Source: Arcticibacter eurypsychrophilus | Lineage (GTDB): Bacteria; Bacteroidota; Bacteroidia; Sphingobacteriales; Sphingobacteriaceae | Length of the DNA stretch: 64,000 bases | Reading direction: 5' to 3' | NCBI RefSeq assembly: GCF_001730525.1 | Contig: NZ_MDFN01000002.1 | Coordinates: 124,001 to 188,000, forward strand | Shown: in pieces, positions 6,775-16,033 of the stretch | Numbering within the stretch: the stretch's first letter is position 1 | Layout of the letters: the number at the start of each line of letters is the position of its first letter | Program-made: the position numbers and the translations under genes | The notes under the pieces: model-generated | Databases searched by the model: none | The model's input: only the letters and a program-made list of their open reading frames with translations | Told to the model about the DNA's origin: nothing

Positions 6775-9618
6775 TTAAAAATTATATCCCAGGGACAACA
6801 TATAATTAGATCCGTACTTAATGCTTCTATTGGATTGATCCACTCCTTTATTATATTTCTTATCATTATTTGTATCCTGGTAAAGGATAGACTCCTGATT
6901 AAGAATATCGCCAAAATTGAATTTTATCTCAGCACGACTATTAAACAATCTACGGGAAACCTGTAAGTCAATCACATCACGTGGATTTTCATAAATATCA
7001 GGGTAATCAGATTGGAAGACATCGTTTATGTATGATCCGAAGCCTACTATGTTAATACGTCTGCCTATTCGGTTATACAATACATTAAAGCCCCATTTGT
7101 TATCGTTATATTGAAAACCTGAATTAATTACATAAGGCGATTGTCCCTGAAGTGCACGACTAGAATTTACATTGTCAAAATCATCTCCCTCAAGCGTTAC
7201 ATCCGATTTCATAAATGCCAGGTTAGTATAAACAGAAAGATTAGAAAGAAAATCAGTCTGAGCTATAAAACTTAGCTTCTGCCTAAGTTCCATTTCTACC
7301 CCAAATAAAGTAGATTTCGTTGCATTTTTATACGTTGCAGTTTTACTTGCAGCTACAGAACCTTCCTGAAATACTTGTTCAATAGGATTTTTAAATTGCT
7401 TGTAAAAAGTAGTAAAGGATATAATCTGGCCTCCCGGGGAGAAATGTTCAAAACGGAGATCATAGTTATTTATTCTTGATCTTTTTAAAGTATTACTTCC
7501 TATTATAACATTGCCACTTTCGAAATCATAGAATGGAAATGCAGCCAATTCTCTAAACTCGGCGCGCCCTACTGTATTGGAGTAACTAGCACGCAAATTA
7601 GTTTGATCATTCAAACTATAGATCAAATTTGCAGAAGGTAACAGGTCTAAGTAATTATTATCTACATGTACAGCAGTACCCTGCAAATTCCTAGAGTTTA
7701 ATTTTTCCTGATAAGATTCAACTCTTAGCCCCCAATTAAACTTCAATTTTGATGATAACTCATTCGTTAACATCATGTATCCTGCATTCAAAAATACATT
7801 AGCATCATAAAAATTTCCTGGATTCGATATCTCATCGAATATAAACCCCGTACTACTAATATATGGAGACGAAAATATCTCACCCTGAGGGAGGGATAGA
7901 TAGTCTTCACTTTCTTGATTTGGCTGAGCCCTAGCATATCCTAGTTCTCTAGCACTGAAATCACGGGTTCTGTATTGAGACCATAATCCAACTTTAATGG
8001 TATGGCTTAGGTCCTTGAACTTAAAAGGTTTTGTATAATTGACCGTTCCAGCATATATATAATCCTGAAGCTCCGAATAAAAACGACCTGCGTTTTTTGT
8101 ACTTGCTGATCCACTACTGACACTTGCCTTTATAGGATCAGTCGAGCCTACTGGTCTTGAATAATAAATTCTTCGCAAATCCGGCTGATCCTGACTACTT
8201 GAGCTAAAGGAGGTGCTCCAGTCTAATTTACTTTTATTTTCAAATGAATGCTCTCCTTCTAGTATAGAACTTAAAAGTGATTTCTCTAACAATTGGAATT
8301 GAGAATTTATATTTTCTTGATTAGGTTCTTCCAATGCAAAACCAGTTCTGTCTGTATAGGAGTCTTCGAATACACGATTATAAATATTCTTAAAAGCAAT
8401 TTTTGAATTCTTAAAAGCATAAGCGAAATTGGCTAATCCACCTATATTCACACTATGCCTATATACGTCATCCTGAAAATTAAAGGATTCATCACCAACA
8501 GTTTCGATATCTGCTCTGGTTTGATCCGTTATATTCATTCCATCACGGTATGTTAAAGCAGCGATGAACCCAAACTTATTATTATTCTCTTTCTGATAAG
8601 AATTACCGTACGTAAATTGAAAACTTTGATTTGGTAGTGCCTGGCCAAGGTCTTGAACAGCCCATGTATTCTTAAAAGCCTTTGAATATGCAACTCTTTG
8701 GTCTATCGATGAATTCGTATAATTTGTCCGGTTAGAAGGAAACGAAGATGGTAATTTTCTTGTTCCATCGTCAAAGCCCAGAAAATCGTACTTTCCTCTT
8801 TCACTTCCCTTAAAATCTTTGAAAGTTGATTCTGTATTGTAAGTTGTACTATAATTTAAGCTAATAATTTTTTTCTCTGGAAAATCGCGTGTCTTGATCT
8901 GAATCACACCACCAGCGAAATCTCCAGGAAGATCCGCAGCTGCCGTTTTATTAATAACGATTTGATCAACTAGATTTGCTGGAATAATATCAAAGGAGAA
9001 TGCCTTTCTATCTGGCTCTGAACTTGGCAAAGGAGCATTGTTCAATAATGTAGTGTTATATCGGTCACTCAATCCACGGATGATAATAAATTTATTGTCC
9101 TGAATACTCGCGCCACTCACTCTTTTCAATACATCACTGGTATTCCTGTCAGGCGATCTTCGAATCTGTTCAGCAGAGATACCATCAGAAACCCGGACAC
9201 TGGCTTTTTGTATCGCATATAACGCACCAACACTCTCTTGTCTTGCAGTAGCAGTAATAACTACCTCAGATAGGCTCTGTCCTCCCTCTGCTTCTTCCAT
9301 CACAATATCTGCGTTAGTTACCTGAGATTCTCTTACTATAATGTCAGATACATTTTTAGTAGAAAATCCTACATAAGAGAAAACCAATGTGTATTTCCCA
9401 GCTGCAAGTCCGGATATGGTATAGCGGCCTTCCACATCGGTAGAGGTTGCTTTAACAGCTCCTTGTACTTTTACAGTTAATCCTATTAATGTTTCACCCG
9501 TTTTTTTATCAGTTACTTTACCAGTTATTTTTCCAACAGACTGTGCTGAAACTGTAAATAGGTGAAGCGTTAAGAATATAAGTAATCCTGTAATCTTTAA
9601 AATAAAATAGTTTTTCAC
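6775..9618 (-). CDS. TonB-dependent outer membrane receptor with carboxypeptidase-like N-terminal domain
   Basis: This 947-residue protein has a signal peptide ending near SAQ, then a carboxypeptidase-regulatory-like beta-sandwich (about residues 28-112: GKITGKVTDKKTGETLIGL, YTLVFSYVGFSTKNV). A plug domain follows (about 130-250, with SDGISAEQIRRSPDRNTSDV and FIIIRGLSDRYNTTLLNN), then a large beta barrel closing with aromatic SLGYNF. It lacks the SusC signature and a SusD partner. The partner is instead the beta-helix-like lipoprotein downstream. Transport is TonB/ExbBD-energised; the ligand is unknown. The start is GTG (9618-9616), and no better ATG lies upstream. The 103-nt upstream gap to the DUF962 gene suggests its own promoter. 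Confidence 0.88.
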   Translation of the reverse strand: MKNYFILKITGLLIFLTLHLFTVSAQSVGKITGKVTDKKTGETLIGLTVKVQGAVKATSTDVEGRYTISGLAAGKYTLVFSYVGFSTKNVSDIIVRESQVTNADIVMEEAEGGQSLSEVVITATARQESVGALYAIQKASVRVSDGISAEQIRRSPDRNTSDVLKRVSGASIQDNKFIIIRGLSDRYNTTLLNNAPLPSSEPDRKAFSFDIIPANLVDQIVINKTAAADLPGDFAGGVIQIKTRDFPEKKIISLNYSTTYNTESTFKDFKGSERGKYDFLGFDDGTRKLPSSFPSNRTNYTNSSIDQRVAYSKAFKNTWAVQDLGQALPNQSFQFTYGNSYQKENNNKFGFIAALTYRDGMNITDQTRADIETVGDESFNFQDDVYRHSVNIGGLANFAYAFKNSKIAFKNIYNRVFEDSYTDRTGFALEEPNQENINSQFQLLEKSLLSSILEGEHSFENKSKLDWSTSFSSSSQDQPDLRRIYYSRPVGSTDPIKASVSSGSASTKNAGRFYSELQDYIYAGTVNYTKPFKFKDLSHTIKVGLWSQYRTRDFSARELGYARAQPNQESEDYLSLPQGEIFSSPYISSTGFIFDEISNPGNFYDANVFLNAGYMMLTNELSSKLKFNWGLRVESYQEKLNSRNLQGTAVHVDNNYLDLLPSANLIYSLNDQTNLRASYSNTVGRAEFRELAAFPFYDFESGNVIIGSNTLKRSRINNYDLRFEHFSPGGQIISFTTFYKQFKNPIEQVFQEGSVAASKTATYKNATKSTLFGVEMELRQKLSFIAQTDFLSNLSVYTNLAFMKSDVTLEGDDFDNVNSSRALQGQSPYVINSGFQYNDNKWGFNVLYNRIGRRINIVGFGSYINDVFQSDYPDIYENPRDVIDLQVSRRLFNSRAEIKFNFGDILNQESILYQDTNNDKKYNKGVDQSNRSIKYGSNYMLSLGYNF

Positions 9619-9721
9619 TTTTGCGTCGTTTAACTAACCACAAAAGTATTACCACAGTGTTAACATGAGGTTAACAACCCATCAACAATACATCACTTAA
9701 ATGTTAACTTAATGTTACCCG

Positions 9722-10231
9722 CTATTTTATTATCCTTAATCTTCTAAAAAGAGCATTCATAACCCACAGTGGGCCATCCATTAACGATCGGATACTCGAT
9801 GAAGCAGAAGGGATAGCCCTTTCTGAACGATGACCAGCAACCTGAGCCAAAAGCGCAGGTAGCAAAATCAATAGAGGAATAATATGCATTTGTGGACCGC
9901 CTCCCTGAATATGGAATTTCTCCAAAGAAACAATGAGCCCTGAAAAAGCAAAAATCATTATTAATATCCCATAAGATAATAAAGGAGACACCCTGTAATA
10001 ATAATAAACCGCAAACCCGATCAGGATCGATGCCCAATTAATAAACCCATTATACCGTCCCAAAAAAGAAAGCGAAGGAAAAGGGATAGCCCAAACAAGC
10101 GCTAATACCGAAAAACTGACAAGAGGAATAGTAATATAATGGATGAGCTTGTTTACAGCAGTAGAATGACTCGCTGAAAATTGACCTAAAATTTTTCCTA
10201 TTGGATTGGGCGAACTCGTCTTTTGGCTCAT
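9722..10231 (-). CDS. DUF962/Mpo1-like multi-pass membrane protein
   Basis: The 169-residue protein has a polar N-terminus, the family-like pattern HSTAVNKLIHYITIPLVSFS (about residues 21-40), and three to four further hydrophobic stretches to residue 130. Mpo1, the yeast member of this family, is an Fe(II)-dependent dioxygenase in fatty-acid alpha-oxidation, with conserved histidines in the first helix and later; here histidines appear in ASHSTAVNKLIH and in FHIQGGGPQMHIIP. Bacterial function is not established. It lies downstream of rny with a strong terminator between, so it is probably a separate unit. Confidence 0.7.
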   Translation of the reverse strand: MSQKTSSPNPIGKILGQFSASHSTAVNKLIHYITIPLVSFSVLALVWAIPFPSLSFLGRYNGFINWASILIGFAVYYYYRVSPLLSYGILIMIFAFSGLIVSLEKFHIQGGGPQMHIIPLLILLPALLAQVAGHRSERAIPSASSSIRSLMDGPLWVMNALFRRLRIIK

Positions 10232-10244
10232 GTAAAAAAATAAA

Positions 10245-10272
10245 ACCTATCCCTTCAAAAGAAGAGATAGGT
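10245..10272 (-). terminator. rho-independent terminator of rny
   Basis: ACCTATCCCTTC (10245-10256) pairs with GAAGAGATAGGT (10261-10272) with one C-A mismatch and a 4-nt loop. Minus-strand reading then enters a U-rich run (plus-strand A-run 10233-10244). It lies 9 nt past the rny stop. Confidence 0.85.
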
Positions 10273-10280
10273 CAATAAAT

Positions 10281-11834
10281 TTATTTCGCGTAAGACACAG
10301 AACGTGTCTCACGAATTACTGTTACTTTAATCTGTCCCGGATAAGTCATCTCCGTTTGAATCCGGTTAGAAATATCGGCAGCTAGAATCTCAGACTGTGC
10401 ATCAGTGATCCGTTCACTTTCAACAACAACACGTAACTCACGACCCGCTTGGATCGCAAACGTTTTTTCAACCCCAGGATAAGAAAGCGCCAATGCCTCT
10501 AAATCCTTAAGTCGTTTGATATAACTTTCCACTACCTCACGACGTGCACCGGGGCGCGCTCCAGAAATAGCATCACAAGCCTGAACTATCGGGGAAATCA
10601 TAGAAGTCATTTCCACTTCATCATGATGGGCTCCAATCGCATTACATACTTCAGGATGCTCTTTATACTTTTCAGCAAGTTGCATACCCAATATAGCATG
10701 TGGCAATTCAGGATTGTCATCCGGCACCTTACCAATATCATGAAGCAATCCTGCACGCTTAGCCAACTTGACATTTAAACCCAGTTCAGAAGCCATAGTT
10801 GCACAAAAATTAGCAACCTCTCTTGAATGCTGCAATAGATTCTGACCATAAGAAGACCGGTAACGCATCCGTCCAATCATCCTGATTAATTCAGGATGTA
10901 AACCATGGATACCTAAATCAATCACAGTACGCTCACCAATTTCAACTATTTCGTCCTCAATTTGCTTTTTAGTTTTAGCAACAACCTCTTCAATACGGGC
11001 AGGATGGATACGACCATCCGTTACCAAACGATGAAGTGCTAATCGGGCAATTTCCCGACGTACCGGATCAAAACCGGAAAGAATAATTGCCTCTGGCGTA
11101 TCATCTACAATGATTTCAACACCCGTTGCTGCTTCCAACGCACGGATATTACGACCTTCACGACCAATTACCCTACCCTTTATTTCGTCATTTTCAATGT
11201 TAAATATGGATACTGTATTTTCAATTGCCGATTCTGTAGCCGTACGTTGAATAGTCTGGATCACTACCTTTTTCGCTTCTTTACTAGCGGTAAGCTTTGC
11301 TTCATCCACAATGTCCTTAATCTGGATCATTGCCTTCGAACGGGCCTCTTCACGCAAACTATCCACCAGTTGATTTTTCGCCTCTTCAGCAGAAAGTCCG
11401 GCAATAGCTTCCAGTTTAGATTGATGCTGTAACCGTACCACTTCAACCTCTTCCTGTTTAAGCTTGGAAGTTTCAATCTGCTTTTCCAAAGTCTTCTTCA
11501 ATGTTTCCGACTCCAGCTCCTTTTTATTCGCATTTTCAAGCTTTTGATTCAGCGACTGCTCTTTTTGCTTAATCGAATTCTCGCGTTGATTGATGGTATT
11601 GTTACGCGTGTTCACTTCCTGATCGTACTCAGCCTTCAATTGTAAAAACTTTTCCTTTGCCTCCAGAAGTTTGTTTTTCTTTAAAATCTCCGCATTATTT
11701 TCAGCGTCTTTTAAAATCTTTTTTACTTTGTTCTGTGCCGATACTTCCTGGCCTTTCAATAATTTGCGGAGCATGAATCTCCCAATTACCACACCGGCAG
11801 CTATTCCTAATAAAACGTAAAGTACTATATCCAT
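10281..11834 (-). CDS. rny: ribonuclease Y
   Basis: This 517-residue membrane-anchored endoribonuclease initiates mRNA decay. Visible parts in order are an N-terminal membrane helix (about 1-20), a long Lys/Glu-rich coiled coil (about 25-175), a KH RNA-binding domain (about 216-262, [19 protein letters not shown]) and an HD phosphohydrolase domain with [14 protein letters not shown] at 365-369 and the later HHDE. The length matches the family (about 520). It lies at the end of a conserved division/translation run (pheT, coiled-coil, zapA, 6S RNA) and has its own terminator. Confidence 0.97.
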   Translation of the reverse strand: MDIVLYVLLGIAAGVVIGRFMLRKLLKGQEVSAQNKVKKILKDAENNAEILKKNKLLEAKEKFLQLKAEYDQEVNTRNNTINQRENSIKQKEQSLNQKLENANKKELESETLKKTLEKQIETSKLKQEEVEVVRLQHQSKLEAIAGLSAEEAKNQLVDSLREEARSKAMIQIKDIVDEAKLTASKEAKKVVIQTIQRTATESAIENTVSIFNIENDEIKGRVIGREGRNIRALEAATGVEIIVDDTPEAIILSGFDPVRREIARLALHRLVTDGRIHPARIEEVVAKTKKQIEDEIVEIGERTVIDLGIHGLHPELIRMIGRMRYRSSYGQNLLQHSREVANFCATMASELGLNVKLAKRAGLLHDIGKVPDDNPELPHAILGMQLAEKYKEHPEVCNAIGAHHDEVEMTSMISPIVQACDAISGARPGARREVVESYIKRLKDLEALALSYPGVEKTFAIQAGRELRVVVESERITDAQSEILAADISNRIQTEMTYPGQIKVTVIRETRSVSYAK

Positions 11835-11846
11835 ATCTGTTTTAAA

Positions 11847-12022
11847 TAAAAAAAACCGCAGTTAAAAACTTGAACCCCATGTACTGTAAAACTTCATCAA
11901 ATAAAGATTAGAGTATTAATCATAATCAAGTAGACAAGCTAAGTGATTTACATTTTTTAACTCTTTTGATATTGAAGTGTTAAGTTTATTACAATAGTGA
12001 AACTCAAGAATTAACTGCGGTT
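11847..12022 (-). ncRNA. ssrS: probable 6S RNA between zapA and rny
   Basis: On the minus strand the transcript would start near 12022 with AACCGCAGTTAA and end near 11854 with the exact complement TTAACTGCGGTT, followed at once by a run of eight U residues. Inside, CTTGA pairs with TCAAG, and further in ACTTC..ATCAAA pairs with TTTGAT-GAAGT and AGAGT with ACTCT. This gives a rod of about 175 nt with bulges, the shape of 6S RNA. Location next to zapA is the classic position of ssrS in many bacteria. The stretch has no ORF. 6S RNA binds the housekeeping RNA polymerase and mimics an open promoter. The assignment rests on structure and synteny, not on a covariance match. Confidence 0.72.
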
Positions 12023-12066
12023 AAGTCTTAATGTAATGCCCATATTTATATAAAGAACGTATACTA

Positions 12067-12357
12067 CTACTTCGAAAAAAAGTTACCAAGCAACTGATCC
12101 AATTTATAAACAGTATCAGAGGCTTCTATATCTCCCTCTGATAATTTCTTTTCTGCCCTTAATGTAGCTGTAGCATAATGCAGCACACTCATAGATAGCA
12201 AATCCTGTTTATCCCTGACCGCATAATTGTCCTGGTACTCTTTTATACGATCATTGATCATTTTAGCTGCCTTCCGCACTATTTCTTCCTCTTCCATATT
12301 TATCTTTAAAGGATAAACACGGTCAGCAATATTTATTTTTATGGAGATTTCTCCCAT
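12067..12357 (-). CDS. zapA: cell division protein ZapA
   Basis: The 96-residue protein has the short N-terminal beta part typical of ZapA (ISIKINIADRVYPLKINMEEEE), then the helix VRKAAKMINDRIKEYQ, and a C-terminal coiled coil (about 45-90). ZapA binds FtsZ and bundles protofilaments at midcell. It lies 24 nt downstream of a small coiled-coil gene and upstream of the 6S RNA. Length and order of elements fit the family. Confidence 0.88.
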   Translation of the reverse strand: MGEISIKINIADRVYPLKINMEEEEIVRKAAKMINDRIKEYQDNYAVRDKQDLLSMSVLHYATATLRAEKKLSEGDIEASDTVYKLDQLLGNFFSK

Positions 12358-12380
12358 TGAGCCTTTATTTCAAAATTGAA

Positions 12381-12689
12381 CTACTTTTTCAGTAACACAA
12401 TACATTTATCTATTTCCCGCACAAATTCGCTAATTTTTTGCTTAATATCAAGCGTTTTTTCATTGGGATCTAATTTTTTTGCTGTTATCCCCTCCAATGA
12501 CCGCGCTAGCTTCAGCACATTCATCTTTTCATCCATCTCAACAGCCTTCTTTTTGCCTGTTTCCACCGCCGACTGTAAAGATTGATTTTCAAGCTTTAAC
12601 AAGTCATTTTCCTCCTGTAGAGCCTCACATAACTCAATCAATCGATGAGTTCTATCAAGTACACTATTTAATTGTCCGGCAAGCGACAT
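12381..12689 (-). CDS. small coiled-coil protein in the zapA operon (ZapB-like)
   Basis: The 102-residue product is almost entirely heptad-rich (LNSVLDRTHRLIELCEALQE, then ENDLLKLENQSLQS), with no membrane segment and no enzyme motif. It lies between pheT and zapA with close spacing, so it is likely co-expressed with zapA and acts in division or as a ZapA partner by analogy with ZapB. Similar small proteins are usually annotated hypothetical. The functional link is inference from gene order. Confidence 0.65.
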   Translation of the reverse strand: MSLAGQLNSVLDRTHRLIELCEALQEENDLLKLENQSLQSAVETGKKKAVEMDEKMNVLKLARSLEGITAKKLDPNEKTLDIKQKISEFVREIDKCIVLLKK

Positions 12690-12738
12690 TCTTTTCCAAA
12701 TTTAAAGTATAAAGTTCAAAGTTGCTATCAATTCGTAA

Positions 12739-15138
12739 TTATTTTCTTACTTCTGCTTCTACTTCTTTTCCGAAAGTAAAGATTAATTTATTCATAACCG
12801 AATCTATTTGTTTATCGGTAAGTGTTTTTTCTTCATCCTGCAGAAGAAAGCTGATTGCATATGACTTTTTACCCTCTGGCAACGATTTGCCTTCGTAAAC
12901 ATCAAACACATTTACCTCCTTCAACAAATTCTTTTCAGTACGGAATGCCAGTTGTTTCAATTGACTAAAGGTAACTGCCTTATCCAGCAAAAGCGATAAA
13001 TCTCTACGCACAGCAGGAAACTTGGATACCTCCTTATACGTAATCTTGTTCTTCCGAATACTCTTATTAATCAAATCCCAATCGAAATCAGCATAATAAA
13101 CCGACTGGTCAATATCCAATTTCTTCAGGATTCCTTTAGAGACCATTCCAAAATAAACCAGCGTTTTATCACCCTTTTTATATTGAGAGGCCTGATTGAA
13201 TTGACTCGAATTAAAATCAGTTTCCACCAACCCTGCTACAGCCAACCTCTTTAATACCGCATCTACTACTGCCTTTAAATTGTAAAAAGCAACATCTTTC
13301 ACCTCATGATTCCATTGTGCAGATACCTTTGAACCGGTCATAAATACCGACAAACGTTGTGTTTCTTTAAATCCAGTAAGATTAGTTTCATACACCTTCC
13401 CAAACTCGTAGAACTTCAAATCTACATTCCTTCTGTTCTGGTTATAAACAATCGCTTCCAATCCTGAGTAAAGCAGACTTTGTCGCATTACATCCAGATC
13501 ACTGCTCAAAGGATTAAGAATCCGAACAGCAGTCTCCGGACTTTCCGAATAAACAGACTTAGTAAGCGAGTTCGTTAGAATTTCAGAAAATGCATTTGAA
13601 CTCAACAGCTCAGCAATATGATTTCTTACAGACTCTTTATCCGGCTTAGCACCATAACTTAAAGAAGCTCTGATCTGTGTTGGTATTGCGATATTGTTAT
13701 ACCCATAAATCCGAAGCACCTCTTCAATCACATCTACCTCACGAGTAACATCCACCTTATAACTAGGCACCTCAAGCTCCAAACCTTCAGGAGTTGATTC
13801 CAGCACTTTAATATTTAAAGCTTCAATAATCTCCTTAACCGTCTCCGATGGAATCGAGGCTCCAATCAAACGATTTACATGATGATAAGAAAGAGTTACC
13901 TTGAACGAAGCGATCGGATTTGGATAATAATCATACACCTCTGAAGCAATCTCTCCACCAGCGATCTCCTTAATCAACAATGCAGCCCGCTTAAGCGCAT
14001 AAATAGTCATTTCTGGATCAGTTCCCCTTTCAAAACGAAATGAAGCATCTGTTTTAAGTCCAAAACGCTTAGACGTTTTCCTTACAGCAACCGGACTAAA
14101 ACAAGCACTTTCTAAAAACACAGAAGTCGTACTCAAACTAACCCCTGATTCAGCACCTCCAAAAACCCCTGCAATACACATCGGTTTTTCTGCATTACAA
14201 ATCATCAGATCTTCTATACTGAGTTTCCTTTCTACACCATCAAGCGTTACAAAAACCTCTCCCTCTACTGCATTACGAACAATCACTTTACCACCGGTAA
14301 TAGTTGATGAATCAAAAGCATGTAGCGGTTGTCCCAATTCATGCAATACATAGTTGGTAATATCGACCACATTATTGATAGGCCTGATTCCGATGATTTG
14401 TAGTTTTTCTTTTAACCAGTCCGGCGATTCCTTAACTGTAATCCCGGTTAGTGTCAGGGACGAATAACGCACACAAGCATCATCATTCATCACTTCCACA
14501 GGAATAGGTAATTGAAGATGATCCGGTTTAAACGCCGAAAGGTCAGGCATGGTGATATCCATACGCAAAAATGCCGCAAGATCACGTGCCACACCAAGGT
14601 GAGAAGCCGCATCAGCACGATTTGGTGTAAGTCCAATCTCAAAAAGGAAATCATCCTTCAACTGAAAGTACGACTGAGCAGGCGTACCAGCTACCGCTGT
14701 ATCTTCCAGCACCATAATACCCTCATGAGAGTTGCCAAGACCAATTTCATCCTCCGCACAAATCATCCCTTCGGATACTTCACCCCTTATTTTAGACTTA
14801 TTAATTTTAAAAGGCTCGCCAGCAATCGGATAAACCGTAGTTCCAACAGTTGCCACGATAACCTTTTGTCCCGCTGCCACATTCGCTGCACCGCAAACAA
14901 TCTGAATATCATCCGCGTTCCCTACATTTACCTGAGTAATCCTTAACCGGTCCGCGTTTGGATGCTGAACACAGGTCTTCACATAACCAACAACAAGACC
15001 CTCAAGTCCTCCAGGAATAGCTTGTACTTTTTCCAGACTCTCCACTTCAAGACCTATATCCGTCAGAATCAGAGAGATCTCATCCGGAGTTTTAGTTGTA
15101 TAGATAAACTGACTAAGCCAGTTGTATGATATCTTCAT
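12739..15138 (-). CDS. pheT: phenylalanine--tRNA ligase beta subunit
   Basis: At 799 residues this matches the bacterial PheT length. The N-terminal tRNA-binding OB domain (about 40-150) shows VVGYVKTCVQHPNADRLRIT. The B3/B4 editing domain carries RPINNVVDITNYVLHELGQP and HAFD. The B5 domain and catalytic-like core follow, with SFRFERGTDPE and later VDVTREVDVIEEVLRIYGYN. The C-terminal ferredoxin-fold anticodon-binding domain (about 705-799) begins VSKFPAVRRDLSLLLD. The alpha subunit gene pheS is not in this window. The ATG at 15138 follows a minus-strand TATCTTTG box at 15168-15161, a likely -7 element. Confidence 0.97.
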   Translation of the reverse strand: MKISYNWLSQFIYTTKTPDEISLILTDIGLEVESLEKVQAIPGGLEGLVVGYVKTCVQHPNADRLRITQVNVGNADDIQIVCGAANVAAGQKVIVATVGTTVYPIAGEPFKINKSKIRGEVSEGMICAEDEIGLGNSHEGIMVLEDTAVAGTPAQSYFQLKDDFLFEIGLTPNRADAASHLGVARDLAAFLRMDITMPDLSAFKPDHLQLPIPVEVMNDDACVRYSSLTLTGITVKESPDWLKEKLQIIGIRPINNVVDITNYVLHELGQPLHAFDSSTITGGKVIVRNAVEGEVFVTLDGVERKLSIEDLMICNAEKPMCIAGVFGGAESGVSLSTTSVFLESACFSPVAVRKTSKRFGLKTDASFRFERGTDPEMTIYALKRAALLIKEIAGGEIASEVYDYYPNPIASFKVTLSYHHVNRLIGASIPSETVKEIIEALNIKVLESTPEGLELEVPSYKVDVTREVDVIEEVLRIYGYNNIAIPTQIRASLSYGAKPDKESVRNHIAELLSSNAFSEILTNSLTKSVYSESPETAVRILNPLSSDLDVMRQSLLYSGLEAIVYNQNRRNVDLKFYEFGKVYETNLTGFKETQRLSVFMTGSKVSAQWNHEVKDVAFYNLKAVVDAVLKRLAVAGLVETDFNSSQFNQASQYKKGDKTLVYFGMVSKGILKKLDIDQSVYYADFDWDLINKSIRKNKITYKEVSKFPAVRRDLSLLLDKAVTFSQLKQLAFRTEKNLLKEVNVFDVYEGKSLPEGKKSYAISFLLQDEEKTLTDKQIDSVMNKLIFTFGKEVEAEVRK

Positions 15139-15192
15139 TTAATTTTAGACTAATAAAGCACAAAGATAGAAATTACAGCAAAATAACCGTCA

Positions 15193-15891
15193 TTACATCA
15201 GCCCTTCATCTGCCAAACTTAAATATGCCGTGTCCGTAAAGATCAAATGATCCAATACCCCAATATCAAGAAGAGTTCCTGCATCTTTCAATTTGCGCGT
15301 AAGCTGCAAATCAGCCTGACTTGGTTTCAAACTTCCCGATGGATGGTTATGACTCAGAATAATACTAGCTGAATGATGTTCTAAAGCTGTTTGAAAGATG
15401 ATTTTAGGATCAGCTATCGTTCCAGCCTGTCCGCCCTTACTAATCAAATGCCGGGAGAGAATATGATTGGATCTATTCAGCAACACAATCCAGAACTCCT
15501 CATGGTTCAGATCGGTAAAGTGCCGCTTTAAATAATTATGAACATCCTTACTGGAGGTCACCTGATCCATTTTAGGAGTAGACACATCCCTGCGTCTGCG
15601 TCCAAGCTCTAATGCTGCAATAATACTAATCGCCTTTGCCTCCCCTATCCCTTTAAATTTAGACAGTTCCGGCACCCCCAACTTGCCTAATTTATCCAGA
15701 TCATTTTCCAGGGAAGCCAAAATGCGCATGCTTAACCCTACTGCTGTTTCAGTACGATTTCCAGATCCGATAAGAATAGCAATCAATTCAGCATCCGTGA
15801 GATTCCTCCTGCCCTGAAGCTGCATTTTCTCTCTCGGACGATCCTCTTCTGCCCAGGCTTTTATGGTAATTTTCTTATCGTAGCATTCCAT
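15193..15891 (-). CDS. radC: RadC family JAB-domain protein
   Basis: This 232-residue protein has the RadC layout: an N-terminal region (DRPREKMQLQG), a helix-hairpin-helix part (about 70-100, LSKFKGIGEAKAISIIAALE), then the JAB/MPN metalloprotease-like domain with HNHPSG at 181-186 and a downstream Asp at 194 forming a JAMM zinc motif. The molecular role of RadC is unclear; the original DNA-repair assignment in E. coli was later withdrawn. The gene is upstream of pheT on the same strand with a 54-nt gap and likely separate transcription. Confidence 0.92.
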   Translation of the reverse strand: MECYDKKITIKAWAEEDRPREKMQLQGRRNLTDAELIAILIGSGNRTETAVGLSMRILASLENDLDKLGKLGVPELSKFKGIGEAKAISIIAALELGRRRRDVSTPKMDQVTSSKDVHNYLKRHFTDLNHEEFWIVLLNRSNHILSRHLISKGGQAGTIADPKIIFQTALEHHSASIILSHNHPSGSLKPSQADLQLTRKLKDAGTLLDIGVLDHLIFTDTAYLSLADEGLM

Positions 15892-16033
15892 TTGGAAAGC
15901 TACTCAATGAGGTGCCAACAAAAAGTGATGTAACGCATTATTGAAACAATATTAACACTAAAAAGAATTAATTAAAATTTTAGCACTAATACTGTTCAAT
16001 TCCCCCAAAGATTACCTATTAAATATTTTCAAA

